64,000 nucleotides of DNA, taken from Algoriphagus antarcticus. GTDB lineage: Bacteria > Bacteroidota > Bacteroidia > Cytophagales > Cyclobacteriaceae. The DNA lies in assembly GCF_002150685.1 (NCBI RefSeq), contig NZ_MSSW01000037.1, positions 1 to 64,000 of the forward strand, read 5' to 3'. The position numbers and the translations under genes were made by a program. This document shows positions 35,231 to 43,853 of the stretch, piece by piece. The notes under the pieces were generated by a model. The model searched no databases. It worked only from the letters and a program-made list of their open reading frames with translations, and was not told the origin of the DNA. Every line of letters begins with the position of its first letter. The stretch's first letter is position 1.

Positions 35231-37558
35231 ATGCTAAGTAAGTATCCGCTTTCAGAAGTTGAAAAAAGTTTTCTTAAGGAATCTGGTGTAGAGAAGATCA
35301 GCACCTTAATTCCATACCTTCAAGTTGACAATTTTCCTAAACTGGGCTTGCTCACTGCCTGCCGATTTTTGGAATGGGCAGCTGCAAATCCAGAAGGTGT
35401 CATTAGTTTACCAACAGGTAAAACACCTGAATTTTTCATCAAATGGACACAGTTTCTACTTGAAAACTGGGATAATAAAAAAGGTAAAGAAGTAAGGGAA
35501 AAATATGGCTTGGGAGATACCAAGAAACCAATTTTGAAGGACCTTACATTTGTGCAGATTGATGAATTTTACCCGATTTCATCCACGCAGAATAATAGCT
35601 TTTACGATTACGTCAACAAGTTTTATATCCAAGGTTTTGGCCTTTCAAAAGAAAAAGCAATTCTGATCAATTCCGATGAGATTCCGTTGGCAAATGGGTT
35701 GCATTTCAGTAAAATATTCCCTGAATTAAAAGTTGATCTTTCCTTGAGATTCCGAGATCCACAGAATGATTTGGAAAGACTACAGCAGCAATCAATCTAC
35801 ATGATTGATCAATGGTGTGGAGAATACGAGCAAAAAATCAGAGATGCAGGTGGGATTGGTTTCTTCTTAGGTGGAATTGGCCCAGATGGACACATCGCAT
35901 TTAATACTAGAGGATCTCATTTGTTCTCTGTCACTCGATTGACAGAAACCAATTTTGAAACTCAAGCAGTAGCTGCCGGTGACCTAGGAGGAATCGAGAT
36001 TTCTTCCAATCGATTAGTCATCACTATTGGATTAGGTACGATAGTGTACAATCCAGAAGCAGTAGCTATTATCATCGCCGCGGGTGAGGCCAAAGCAGGA
36101 ATTGTAAAAAATTCTCTTGAAACTCCTCTCAACAATGTATTCCCGGGTACTGTTCTTCAGAAGTTGAAAAATGGCAGATTCTATGTTACCAAAGGTGCAG
36201 GTGTGAAGCTGACGGATTCTATAGATGCCTATTACGAAAAAAGTGAATGGACATGGGAAAAGACGGAGCGATCTGTAATCGATCTATGCAAGAAACTTGG
36301 AAAATACGGCCACAGAATAAAATTATCTGATCTCAAGGCAGATAAATATACCAAGCTGATTCCCGATTTGTCTGAGGATACAGTGAATCAGGTCATGACT
36401 AGCATTGAAAACAAGCTTTCGAAAGGACTAGAGCAAGAGCGTGAAGAAGTGCTTCTACACACTGGTCCACACCATGATGATATTTCTTTAGGTATCTTAC
36501 CTCATATCACCAATCAGCTCCATGAGCCAACGAATGAGGCACACTTCTCTGTGCTGACATCTGGCTTTACGGCTGTGACGAATACTTTTGTAATCGACAC
36601 ACTTCAGCTTACCAAGAAGTTATTGGACAATGGTAAGATTCAAATGGTTCACTATGAAGACTTTTTTGAAGTAGGGTACAACCTAAAAACTGATAAGGAT
36701 GTCTATCATTACCTTACAAATGTAGCCTCTGAGGATCCAGATGAACGCTTAAGAGGTCTTTGTCACAGAGTGGTGCGAGCGTTGGTTATCGTATACGGTA
36801 TCAAGAATAAAGCACAACTTCGCGAAACAATAAACGATGTGATTAGCATCCTTAAGAATAGCTACGATGGAGAGAAAAACTCATCAAAAGTCCAGAAACT
36901 GAAGGGAATGATTCGCGAGTTTGAAGAAGAGCTAGTTTGGGCTCACTTCGGAGTACAAGTGAAAAATGTCCATCACCTGAGACTTGGATTCTATACGGGT
37001 GATATTTTCACCGAGCAGCCAGATAAAGATCGTGACGTAGAACCGATCGTGGAAATGTTCAAAAAAGTAAACCCTACGAAAATCAGTTTAACGCTGGATC
37101 CTGAAGGATCGGGACCAGATACTCACTATAAAGTGCTTCAGGCCACAGCAGCTGCGGTGAAAAAGTGGGGAGAAGAAGCAGACATCAGTAAACTGAGAAT
37201 CATTGGATACAGAAACGTCTGGTTCAAATTTGAGCCGCATGAGGTGAATGTAATCGTTCCCGTTTCTCTTGGTGATATGTCAGTAATGGAAGATTCTTTC
37301 GCCAATTGCTACATGAGCCAAGTGAATGCTTCATTCCCTAGTTATTCTCACAATGGCAAATTCAGTACAGTTGCCAAAAGAATCTGGGTGGATCAACTAG
37401 ATTCAATCCAACTTTTGCTCGGTAAAAACTACTTTTACCAGCATGATCGTGCTAAAGTGAGATCTAGCCATGGACTGATTTTCTTCCGCGATATGAATGT
37501 GGAAGAATTCTTAGCTACAGCAAGAGAGCTGGAGAAATCTATAGAAGGAATGCTCTAA
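35231..37558 (+). CDS. NagB-like glucosamine-6-phosphate deaminase fused to a PIG-L deacetylase
   Basis: The 775-residue protein joins two enzymes. The first ~340 residues resemble glucosamine-6-phosphate deaminase: SLPTGKTPEFFI near 56, FVQIDEFYPI near 112 and GPDGHIAFN at 217-225. The remainder carries a PIG-L (LmbE-like) N-acetylglucosaminyl deacetylase domain with the zinc motif PHHDD at 413-417. Together they could remove the N-acetyl group from a GlcNAc compound and then isomerise and deaminate glucosamine-6-phosphate to fructose-6-phosphate. NagB-PIG-L fusions are known in Bacteroidota, but I know of no firm assay. A ROK kinase gene follows 87 bases downstream and could supply the phosphosugar. 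Confidence 0.9.
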   Translation: MLSKYPLSEVEKSFLKESGVEKISTLIPYLQVDNFPKLGLLTACRFLEWAAANPEGVISLPTGKTPEFFIKWTQFLLENWDNKKGKEVREKYGLGDTKKPILKDLTFVQIDEFYPISSTQNNSFYDYVNKFYIQGFGLSKEKAILINSDEIPLANGLHFSKIFPELKVDLSLRFRDPQNDLERLQQQSIYMIDQWCGEYEQKIRDAGGIGFFLGGIGPDGHIAFNTRGSHLFSVTRLTETNFETQAVAAGDLGGIEISSNRLVITIGLGTIVYNPEAVAIIIAAGEAKAGIVKNSLETPLNNVFPGTVLQKLKNGRFYVTKGAGVKLTDSIDAYYEKSEWTWEKTERSVIDLCKKLGKYGHRIKLSDLKADKYTKLIPDLSEDTVNQVMTSIENKLSKGLEQEREEVLLHTGPHHDDISLGILPHITNQLHEPTNEAHFSVLTSGFTAVTNTFVIDTLQLTKKLLDNGKIQMVHYEDFFEVGYNLKTDKDVYHYLTNVASEDPDERLRGLCHRVVRALVIVYGIKNKAQLRETINDVISILKNSYDGEKNSSKVQKLKGMIREFEEELVWAHFGVQVKNVHHLRLGFYTGDIFTEQPDKDRDVEPIVEMFKKVNPTKISLTLDPEGSGPDTHYKVLQATAAAVKKWGEEADISKLRIIGYRNVWFKFEPHEVNVIVPVSLGDMSVMEDSFANCYMSQVNASFPSYSHNGKFSTVAKRIWVDQLDSIQLLLGKNYFYQHDRAKVRSSHGLIFFRDMNVEEFLATARELEKSIEGML

Positions 37559-37573
37559 TGAAGATTGAACTAT

Positions 37574-37611
37574 GCTGTGACTGATGGGTATTCCTATCAG
37601 CCACAGCTTTT
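37574..37611 (+). terminator. Hairpin between NagB-PIG-L and the ROK gene
   Basis: GCTGTGACTGAT folds with ATCAGCCACAGC (one mismatch) and is followed by TTTTG. The T tract is short, so it may be a partial terminator that lowers expression of the ROK gene instead of separating it. Confidence 0.6.
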
Positions 37612-37645
37612 GTAATAAACCTGACAACCATATTATTTGTAGCGA

Positions 37646-38506
37646 ATGGAAAAAGCCATTTTGGGATTAGACATCGGAGGCACCGGGATCAAAGGTGGTG
37701 TGCTAATTAATGGACATTTGGAGGATATCCGATCCATTGCTACGCCAGCAAAAGAAAGTAAAGCGTTCATTCTAGAAACTATCGCTGAATTCATTGAGAC
37801 CTACCTGTCATACGACTTGGTGGGAATTGGTGTAGGCATACCTGGTTTGGTAGATGCTAGAGAAGGCATAGTTTTAGGGCTTTCGAATATCCCTGCGTTT
37901 CAGCATGTAGAATTGAAGAAGTTTCTTACTGAGCGATTTTCAAAGCCAGTCTTCATAAATAACGATGCAAATTGTTTTGCCTCCGGCGTGCATAAATTCG
38001 GAGTGGGCAGGAAATTCAACCATATGGTGGGACTGACGCTGGGAACAGGCATTGGAGGTGGTATCGTAATCAATGGGCACCTTTATAGTGGTGTAAATTC
38101 TGCTGCGGGAGAATGGTGTAGTGCAGCCTATTTAGATCATGACTTTGAGCATTACTGCAGTGGTAAGTTTTTTGAAAAATACTATCATAGTAAACCCAAA
38201 GCGCTAGCCAAACTTGCACTCGCTGGTAATCCTGTAGCTATCAGAGCTTTTGATGAATTTGGTCATCATCTAGGAGAACTAATTAAGCATATATTGTATG
38301 CCTTGGCTCCTGAAGCAGTAATCTTGGGTGGATCTATCAGAAAAACTTTCCCCCTTTTCAAAAGATCACTTTTCAAAACACTTTCCACATTCAGTTATCC
38401 CACTGTCATTGATCGGTTTGAGATTTTACTATCAGAAATGGACGAAACAGCAATTCACGGTGCAGTAGCCTTAGTAGAATTAGAAAATGAGGTAGTAAGT
38501 AATTAA
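37646..38506 (+). CDS. ROK-family sugar kinase
   Basis: The 286-residue protein shows the ROK pattern: an ATP-binding LGLDIGGTGIKGG opening, GVGIPGLVDAREG, the substrate/catalytic INNDANCFASG near residue 110 and LGTGIGGGIVING. The usual zinc motif of ROK proteins (CxCGxxGCxE) is replaced by HYCSGKFFE, so zinc binding as in glucokinase NagK types may be lost. With no helix-turn-helix it is a kinase, not a repressor. Its neighbour suggests GlcNAc, ManNAc or glucose as substrate. It is followed by a strong terminator. Confidence 0.88.
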   Translation: MEKAILGLDIGGTGIKGGVLINGHLEDIRSIATPAKESKAFILETIAEFIETYLSYDLVGIGVGIPGLVDAREGIVLGLSNIPAFQHVELKKFLTERFSKPVFINNDANCFASGVHKFGVGRKFNHMVGLTLGTGIGGGIVINGHLYSGVNSAAGEWCSAAYLDHDFEHYCSGKFFEKYYHSKPKALAKLALAGNPVAIRAFDEFGHHLGELIKHILYALAPEAVILGGSIRKTFPLFKRSLFKTLSTFSYPTVIDRFEILLSEMDETAIHGAVALVELENEVVSN

Positions 38507-38534
38507 GTGTAAATCGGTTTGAAGTTTGTTTAAG

Positions 38535-38564
38535 GTGGCTTTGTCAGAAAAGCCACTTTTTTTT
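38535..38564 (+). terminator. Terminator of the NagB-PIG-L/ROK pair
   Basis: GTGGCTTT and AAAGCCAC form a perfect 8-base stem around a six-base loop, followed by eight T residues, about 30 bases after the ROK stop. Confidence 0.92.
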
Positions 38565-38712
38565 GTAAAAGTAGCTTTCAACCGCAGTGTACGTGGGTTT
38601 GAGCGAGGTTGCAGCGAATATGTTTCAAAGTATCCAGACTTGGACCTAGGTCAATGCAGTCACCAGATTGCTTTCCTTCCCAGAGAGGTTGGGCAACACG
38701 TGATTAGCTAAA

Positions 38713-39363
38713 TCAAACTTTTATGAAACCCTCGATCTCGGATTTGATGCCTACAAAATGTTTCTTCAAACTCTCAAAATCTCCATCACTCACTAGCTTT
38801 TTATCAATCAAAGAACTGCCCATCCCTACCCCGTATGCTCCAGCTTCAAAGAATGATTTGATATTATCTTTAGAAACTCCACCTGTAGGAAGCAATTTGA
38901 CTTGATCCAAAGGCCCTAGCACATCTTTGATAAACTGAACTCCCATCTGAGTAGCTGGAAAAAGCTTAACAGCAGAAGCTCCTAATGTCCATGCTTTATA
39001 AATCTCTGTAGGTGAAAAAGCTCCTGGAAAAATCGGAATATTTTCATCTACAGCATGCTCAATGACAGTTTCAGAGATGATAGGTGTTACGATAAACTGC
39101 GCTCTGGCATCAATAGCTTCTCGAAGATCACTCAAACTGCACACCGTCCCGGCTCCTATATTGAGTGATGGAAATTCAATCCTTAACCTAGAAATAATAG
39201 ATGCAGCTCCCGGAGTGTTCATCGTGATTTCGAGCGTAGTAAATTCAGCCTCTGCATAGGCTTGTGCGATTTTCAAAACCGTTTCTAGCGACTGTCCTCG
39301 GATTATCCCAACAATTGGAGCCTTATGATAACGCTCCCAAAAGAGTGAAGTAGAATTTCCCAT
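38713..39363 (-). CDS. eda: KDPG/KHG aldolase (bifunctional Eda type)
   Basis: The 216-residue protein is a class I aldolase with the Schiff-base lysine in AVKLFPA (Lys133) and the proton-transfer glutamate in TTLEITMNTPGA (Glu45). The phosphate-binding loop LLPTGGVSKDN follows. It splits 2-keto-3-deoxy-6-phosphogluconate into pyruvate and glyceraldehyde-3-phosphate and may also cleave 4-hydroxy-2-oxoglutarate. The usual partner (a sugar-acid kinase or dehydratase) is not adjacent; gluconokinase is 4 kb away. It is transcribed away from the Rrf2 gene. Confidence 0.93.
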   Translation of the reverse strand: MGNSTSLFWERYHKAPIVGIIRGQSLETVLKIAQAYAEAEFTTLEITMNTPGAASIISRLRIEFPSLNIGAGTVCSLSDLREAIDARAQFIVTPIISETVIEHAVDENIPIFPGAFSPTEIYKAWTLGASAVKLFPATQMGVQFIKDVLGPLDQVKLLPTGGVSKDNIKSFFEAGAYGVGMGSSLIDKKLVSDGDFESLKKHFVGIKSEIEGFIKV

Positions 39364-39393
39364 ATACTAGGTATTGTTTTATGGTAATAGCGA

Positions 39394-39421
39394 ATTGTTT
39401 TTTCTTAAGAAAAACAGCAAT
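39394..39421. promoter_or_regulatory. Palindrome upstream of eda
   Basis: The core TTTTTCTTAAGAAAAA is a perfect 16-base palindrome (39399-39414), with outer ATTG and CAAT also matching after a small bulge. Its centre lies about 43 bases upstream of the eda start codon, a reasonable operator position. No regulator can be named. Confidence 0.4.
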
Positions 39422-39453
39422 ACTACCTTGAAGTCTTGCGCTTACAAGATAAA

Positions 39454-39499
39454 AACACCTGCCTCAACTTCAAGTAATAATTTCTTTGAGGCACCTGTT
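39454..39499 (-). other. Hairpin in the eda-rrf2 spacer
   Basis: TGCCTCAA and TTGAGGCA pair, with AACA/TGTT continuing the stem beyond a 2x2 mismatch. Read on the minus strand it is followed by TTTTTATC. It could be an attenuator or stray terminator upstream of eda. Confidence 0.4.
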
Positions 39500-39571
39500 T
39501 CTTACTTTCTCAAGTGCTCATCGTATTGCTGTTGCAATCCTCAAACTAAAAGTAAAAAAATATAATATTTT

Positions 39572-39614
39572 ATAACGGACAAACTTGTCCGTTATCTAAA
39601 AGACCTTACATTTG
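39572..39614 (+). promoter_or_regulatory. rrf2 promoter overlapped by a 24-base palindromic operator
   Basis: ATAACGGACAA (39572-39582) and TTGTCCGTTAT (39585-39595) are perfect 11-base arms around AC. The TTG opening the right arm (39585-39587) lies exactly 19 bases before TACATTTG (39607-39614), which fits the Bacteroidota promoter TTG-N19-TAnnTTTG. The rrf2 start codon is 22 bases beyond. A protein bound to the palindrome would cover the -33 element. Autorepression by the encoded Rrf2 protein is the natural inference. Confidence 0.78.
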
Positions 39615-39636
39615 TCCCAGCAAAATAAAGGACCAA

Positions 39637-40074
39637 ATGTTTTCAAAATCTTGTGAATACGGACTGAGGGCGACTATTTTTATCGCAGAACAATCATCTT
39701 CAAATCAAGTGGTGGGGTTGAAAACTATTGCCAAAGCGATCAATTCTCCAGAGGCATTTACAGCCAAAATCCTTCAAGTATTGACGAAAAACAACATCAT
39801 TTCTTCCATCAAAGGTCCACATGGCGGTTTTAGGATAGAGGAATCTAGGATGAAGGAAATCAAGCTCATTCAAATAATCACGATTCTGGATGGTAATAAA
39901 ATATTCTACGGATGTGGACTTGGGCTAGACCAATGCGATGAAAATTTCCCATGTCCTCTGCACAACCAATTTGTGAAGGTTAAGGAGGAATTGCGAATGA
40001 TGTTTGAAACTAACACACTTCAAGACATTCTCTTTACTGAAAACGTAAAAAACATGTTCTGGCTCAAGCGGTAA
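39637..40074 (+). CDS. Rrf2-family regulator, probably NO-responsive (NsrR-like)
   Basis: The 145-residue protein has the Rrf2 winged helix (FSKSCEYGLRATIFIA, then SPEAFTAKILQVLTKNNIISSIKGP) and three cysteines at 93, 100 and 106 in the position of the iron-sulfur ligands of NsrR and IscR. The next gene, 140 bases downstream, is nitric oxide reductase, so an NO-sensing repressor is likely. A palindrome overlapping its own promoter supports autoregulation. Cysteine spacing alone cannot separate NsrR from other Rrf2 proteins. Confidence 0.88.
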   Translation: MFSKSCEYGLRATIFIAEQSSSNQVVGLKTIAKAINSPEAFTAKILQVLTKNNIISSIKGPHGGFRIEESRMKEIKLIQIITILDGNKIFYGCGLGLDQCDENFPCPLHNQFVKVKEELRMMFETNTLQDILFTENVKNMFWLKR

Positions 40075-40089
40075 ACTATTTGCCTAAAT

Positions 40090-40109
40090 AAAGGATATTT
40101 AGATCCTTT
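40090..40109. promoter_or_regulatory. Inverted repeat between rrf2 and norZ
   Basis: AAAGGAT and ATCCTTT form perfect 7-base arms around ATTTAG, 104 bases before the reductase start. It could be a second regulator site or a weak terminator; the sequence differs from the rrf2 palindrome. Confidence 0.4.
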
Positions 40110-40213
40110 TATCTTTAATAAAAATTCCTATCCCATATGAAATCAAAAACCAGCTAAAAAAATCCAACAACCTAATAATCAATCACCAACAGAAAAAAAA
40201 TTACAAGCACACC

Positions 40214-42427
40214 ATGAGAAATATTTGGATAATATTCATAAGCGTAGTTTCGATTTCGTTTATAGCGCTCATCTGGGTGGGGACAGAGATCTATCAAACT
40301 CAGCCTCCCATACCCGAGAGTGTAGTCATTCAAGGTACAAATGAAACTTTCCTCACCAAGGAAGATATTCAGATAGGCCAAAACGTCTGGGAATCCATTG
40401 GAGGAATGGAAGTGGGATCGATCTGGGGTCACGGCAGTTATGTGGCTCCTGACTGGACAGCCGATTGGATTCACAGAGAAGCGTTGTTCCTGCTGGAGCT
40501 TTGGGCTCAGAAGGACTTCAAAAGCAGCTACGAATCTTTGGACGTGGAGAAGCAGGCTGCTTTGAAAGCCAGACTGATCAAGGATATCAAAACAAACACC
40601 TATGATGAGGCAACAGGAAAAATCACTATTTCTCCTGAGCGGAAAGCAGCCATAGAGGCAAATACTGCGCATTACTCTTCCATCTTTTCCGAAGGACATG
40701 AGCAATACGCCATTCCCAGGGGAGCCTTGACGGATACAGAGAAGCTTGGGCAACTCAATGCATTTCTCTTTTGGACTTCTTGGGCAGCTAGTACCAATAG
40801 ACCAAATCATGACTACACCTACACTTCCAACTGGCCGCATGAGCCGCTGATCAACAATACAATCACGCCGGATTCACAGATTTGGTCAGGGTTCTCCGTT
40901 GTACTACTAATCCTTTTTATCGGTATTCTGACCTACTATTACCTCCGAAATCATGAAAAGGGTGATGCTGTAACTCAAAGTGAATCTGATCCGCTGCTAG
41001 GGATGACCATGTTCCGATCTCAAAAGGCAGTTTTGAAGTACTTTATTGTTATTTCATTCTTGATCGCTTTGCAGATCGTATTGGGAATACTTACAGTGCA
41101 CTATACTGTAGAAGGCCAAGCTTTCTTCGGTTTTGAGCTTTCACAATTCCTGCCTTATTCTATCACCAGAACCTGGCATACTCAGTTGGCGGTGTTCTGG
41201 ATAGCAGCTACATGGCTTGCAACAGGTTTATTCCTAGCTCCTATGATCAGCGGTAAGGAGATGAGATTCCAAGTATTTGGCACAAACTTTCTCTTCGTCG
41301 CTTTACTGATAATTGTTCTTGGATCCATGATGGGAGAATGGCTGGGCGTTCATCAGTTCCTTGATTTGACTACCAACTTCTTCTTTGGTCATCAAGGATA
41401 TGAATACATGGATCTTGGGCGATTCTGGCAAATATTCCTTGGGATTGGATTAGTACTCTGGGTGCTTATGGTAGGACACCATGTGCTCTACGCTATCAGA
41501 CAAAACACAGAATCAAAACATATTCTCATCATCTTGATGGTCTCTGTAGTGGCTATCGGTATGTTCTTCTTCTCTGGCTTGATGTACGGCGAAAACAGTT
41601 CATTGCCTGTCATCAACTATTGGAGATGGTGGCTGGTACACTTGTGGGTAGAAGGTTTCTTTGAGGTCTTTGCAACGGTGGTCATCGCCTATATCTTCTC
41701 CAGAATGCAGATTATCTCCATGAAAACTGCCGGAAAAGCTTCCATTGCTTCTGCCACAATATTCCTCTCAGGAGGAATCATCGGAACTCTCCATCACTTA
41801 TACTATTCTGGTACGCCAGTTCAGGCGATTGCTCTCGGAGCCACTTTCAGTGCGCTTGAAGTAGTACCATTGACGCTGATGGGATTTGAGATAAGAGAAA
41901 ACTGGAATCTATTGAAGAAAAATGAATGGATTCATCGCTACAAGTGGCCAATATTCTTCTTCATCTCAGTGGCATTCTGGAATCTAATCGGTGCCGGGGT
42001 ATTTGGTTTCTTGATCAACCCTCCTGTCGCACTTTACTATATCCAAGGTCTGAACACTACGGCAGTTCACGCACACACAGCGCTATTTGGAGTATATGGA
42101 ATGCTGGGAATGGGCTTTATCCTGATTTGCTTAAGATTCTATTCTGATCAGCATTGGAATGAAAAGCTTGTCAAATACGCATTCTGGCTTTTGAATATAG
42201 GATTGATATTGATGGTGGTATTGAGTCTTTTGCCTATCGGAATCATCCAAGCGTACGCTTCCATCACGCACGGATATTCTTATGCCAGAGATTCAGAATT
42301 GCTCTACAGCCCAACTGTCCAAATTCTCAAATGGATGAGAATGATAGGCGATACCGTCTTCTCCGTAGGAATAGGTTGCTTCTGCTGGTTTGTAGTGAAA
42401 GAAACAATTTATTGCATCAAAAAATAG
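40214..42427 (+). CDS. norZ: Quinol-type nitric oxide reductase, large subunit
   Basis: The 737-residue protein is a fused quinol-dependent NO reductase. An N-terminal membrane helix and a long periplasmic domain (to about residue 215, including WESIGGMEVGSIWGHGSYVAPDW in its family position) precede about 12 membrane helices of the haem-copper oxidase type. Histidines that probably bind haem and non-haem iron lie in TRTWHTQLAVFW, LHHLYYSG and VHAHTALFG. It reduces two NO to N2O at the cytoplasmic membrane, a detoxifying or denitrifying step. No norC gene is present, as expected for the quinol type. A terminator follows. Confidence 0.95.
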   Translation: MRNIWIIFISVVSISFIALIWVGTEIYQTQPPIPESVVIQGTNETFLTKEDIQIGQNVWESIGGMEVGSIWGHGSYVAPDWTADWIHREALFLLELWAQKDFKSSYESLDVEKQAALKARLIKDIKTNTYDEATGKITISPERKAAIEANTAHYSSIFSEGHEQYAIPRGALTDTEKLGQLNAFLFWTSWAASTNRPNHDYTYTSNWPHEPLINNTITPDSQIWSGFSVVLLILFIGILTYYYLRNHEKGDAVTQSESDPLLGMTMFRSQKAVLKYFIVISFLIALQIVLGILTVHYTVEGQAFFGFELSQFLPYSITRTWHTQLAVFWIAATWLATGLFLAPMISGKEMRFQVFGTNFLFVALLIIVLGSMMGEWLGVHQFLDLTTNFFFGHQGYEYMDLGRFWQIFLGIGLVLWVLMVGHHVLYAIRQNTESKHILIILMVSVVAIGMFFFSGLMYGENSSLPVINYWRWWLVHLWVEGFFEVFATVVIAYIFSRMQIISMKTAGKASIASATIFLSGGIIGTLHHLYYSGTPVQAIALGATFSALEVVPLTLMGFEIRENWNLLKKNEWIHRYKWPIFFFISVAFWNLIGAGVFGFLINPPVALYYIQGLNTTAVHAHTALFGVYGMLGMGFILICLRFYSDQHWNEKLVKYAFWLLNIGLILMVVLSLLPIGIIQAYASITHGYSYARDSELLYSPTVQILKWMRMIGDTVFSVGIGCFCWFVVKETIYCIKK

Positions 42428-42446
42428 GATAGCAGATAGATTAGAA

Positions 42447-42479
42447 AAACCCGGCGAGATGTCTCGCCGGGGTTTCTTT
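42447..42479 (+). terminator. Terminator of norZ
   Basis: AACCCGGCGAGA pairs with TCTCGCCGGGGTT around a tiny loop and is followed by T-rich sequence, about 20 bases after the stop. The remaining spacer to 42729 shows no gene. Confidence 0.92.
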
Positions 42480-42729
42480 ATTATTGACCGTGCGAGATCT
42501 GATGTTTAATCTATAAGATAAATTAATCAGTATATACGCTATTCTGCCAGTAAGCGAATTCTCTTTTGTCAATGGGTTGGAAGACCGAAGAACGGAGTAA
42601 ACCGGAATCAATGTGTCTTTGGATTTTCGATCCTATAAATTTTCTACAGGCAAGATTCCGTATAATCACAAAATTAATAAAGACCGAATTGTTAGACCAA
42701 AACAAGTCTTACAATCGGACAATAGATAA

Positions 42730-42984
42730 CTAAAAATCAAACAAGTTATCCAGAAACGACTCCTTCTTTCTTTTTTGCCTGTAATCATTCTCAGAACGAT
42801 TATCGAAGGATGTGTCACGATAGCCATCAGACTGTGTCTTTTTAACAGTTTGTGAGGATCGTTCGATTATTTTATCAAGCTCACCTCGATCAAGCCATAC
42901 CCCACGACATTCTGGACAATAATCAATTTCTACCCCGTTGCGATCACTCATAACTAAGTTCACACTACAATTTGGACATTTCAT
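42730..42984 (-). CDS. zf-TFIIB domain protein
   Basis: The 84-residue protein has a zinc ribbon with two CxxC pairs, MKCPNC at residues 3-6 and YCPECRGVWLDRGELDKI near 23, the hallmark of the zf-TFIIB family, followed by a polar disordered tail ending FLDNLFDF. The family function is unknown. It begins three bases after the stop of the upstream coiled-coil lipoprotein, so they form a pair. Confidence 0.88.
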   Translation of the reverse strand: MKCPNCSVNLVMSDRNGVEIDYCPECRGVWLDRGELDKIIERSSQTVKKTQSDGYRDTSFDNRSENDYRQKRKKESFLDNLFDF

Positions 42985-42987
42985 GTT

Positions 42988-43290
42988 TTACTTTTTTTTA
43001 TCAACAATTTTTTCTAATAGTTCTATTTTTTTGTTCGCAATAGAGTCGATTCTTGAAGAAGATTTATTTATTAAGGAATCGAGCTTCTCAATTTTCTCGT
43101 TTTCAAAATTAATTAACGTATCAAGAGTTAATACCCTTTCATATTCTCTATTGACAAGAGAATCTAATTGCTCAGCTTTAGCGTGTAATGCTTTAAGTTT
43201 ATCCTCTACTTTTTTGGTCATATCACCGCAAGAGGTGAATAATCCAATCGCCATTATTAATGGAATACTTCTTTTTAACAGAGTTTTCAT
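42988..43290 (-). CDS. Small coiled-coil lipoprotein, unknown function
   Basis: The 100-residue protein has a lipoprotein signal (cysteine at about 21, LFTSC). The rest is almost entirely charged helix with regular leucines and isoleucines (KLKALHAKAEQLDSL, EKIEKLDSLINKS), suggesting a coiled coil or an Lpp/OmpX-associated helix in the periplasm. I do not recognise a family. It is co-transcribed with the zf-TFIIB gene. Confidence 0.7.
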   Translation of the reverse strand: MKTLLKRSIPLIMAIGLFTSCGDMTKKVEDKLKALHAKAEQLDSLVNREYERVLTLDTLINFENEKIEKLDSLINKSSSRIDSIANKKIELLEKIVDKKK

Positions 43291-43853
43291 ATTTTATATT
43301 CTTAAACTATATTTATAGGAATTAAATCTAGTTAACATAAGTTAATTTTAACTCGGAACCAATCTCTCCAACTAATTACCATAGTAGCCAATCTTTCAGG
43401 CTTTACAGATGGTGTCAGATTAAGCTCAAATACGGTATTACTTGGTGGCTTGTTACGGTTGATTTTATTTTAAAGTTAATTCCTAGGTTTCCTCTTTATA
43501 TAATTAGAATTATCAAATCTTGGCTTTTTCAACCCTACAAATTCAATGTGCTTTCTTATATTAATTTGAAAATGCTGTGATTATTAGCAATAGTGCTAAT
43601 TGCCTTACATAATTTGGTTTTCCACCCGCCAGCCGGAAAAGGCGAGGGACACTGAAACGGCCAAATTTTAAGTTTTCCTCAATTTTATAGGAGACAACTT
43701 TATCTACTTACAGAAAAGCGGTTAAAAAAAACAGGTTAAATAAAATATGGAAGGCCCAAAAAAAATACCCACTTCTCAAAAAAACTCCTGACTCAATCGC
43801 TTAAGTCAGGAGTTTATCATTGCCATTCTCATGAGAGAAATATTTTCACCATT
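43291..43853. other. Intergenic region
   Basis: Of these 563 bases only the terminator at 43775-43815 is clearly functional. A degenerate palindromic patch near 43628-43650 (CCCGCCAGCCGG...GGCGAGGG) resembles the CTGCC-type repeats elsewhere in the window. No gene seen. Confidence 0.45.
43775..43815 (-). terminator. Terminator of the SDR gene
   Basis: On the minus strand AAACTCCTGACT pairs perfectly with AGTCAGGAGTTT across a 10-base loop and ends in seven T residues, about 40 bases after the SDR stop. Confidence 0.92.

Noticed and set aside
38526..38711. 61-residue frame after the ROK gene
   Set aside because: It begins on the terminator hairpin and has no protein signature.
42523..42705. 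60-residue minus-strand frame after norZ
   Set aside because: No start context, no family and no partner; composition looks random.
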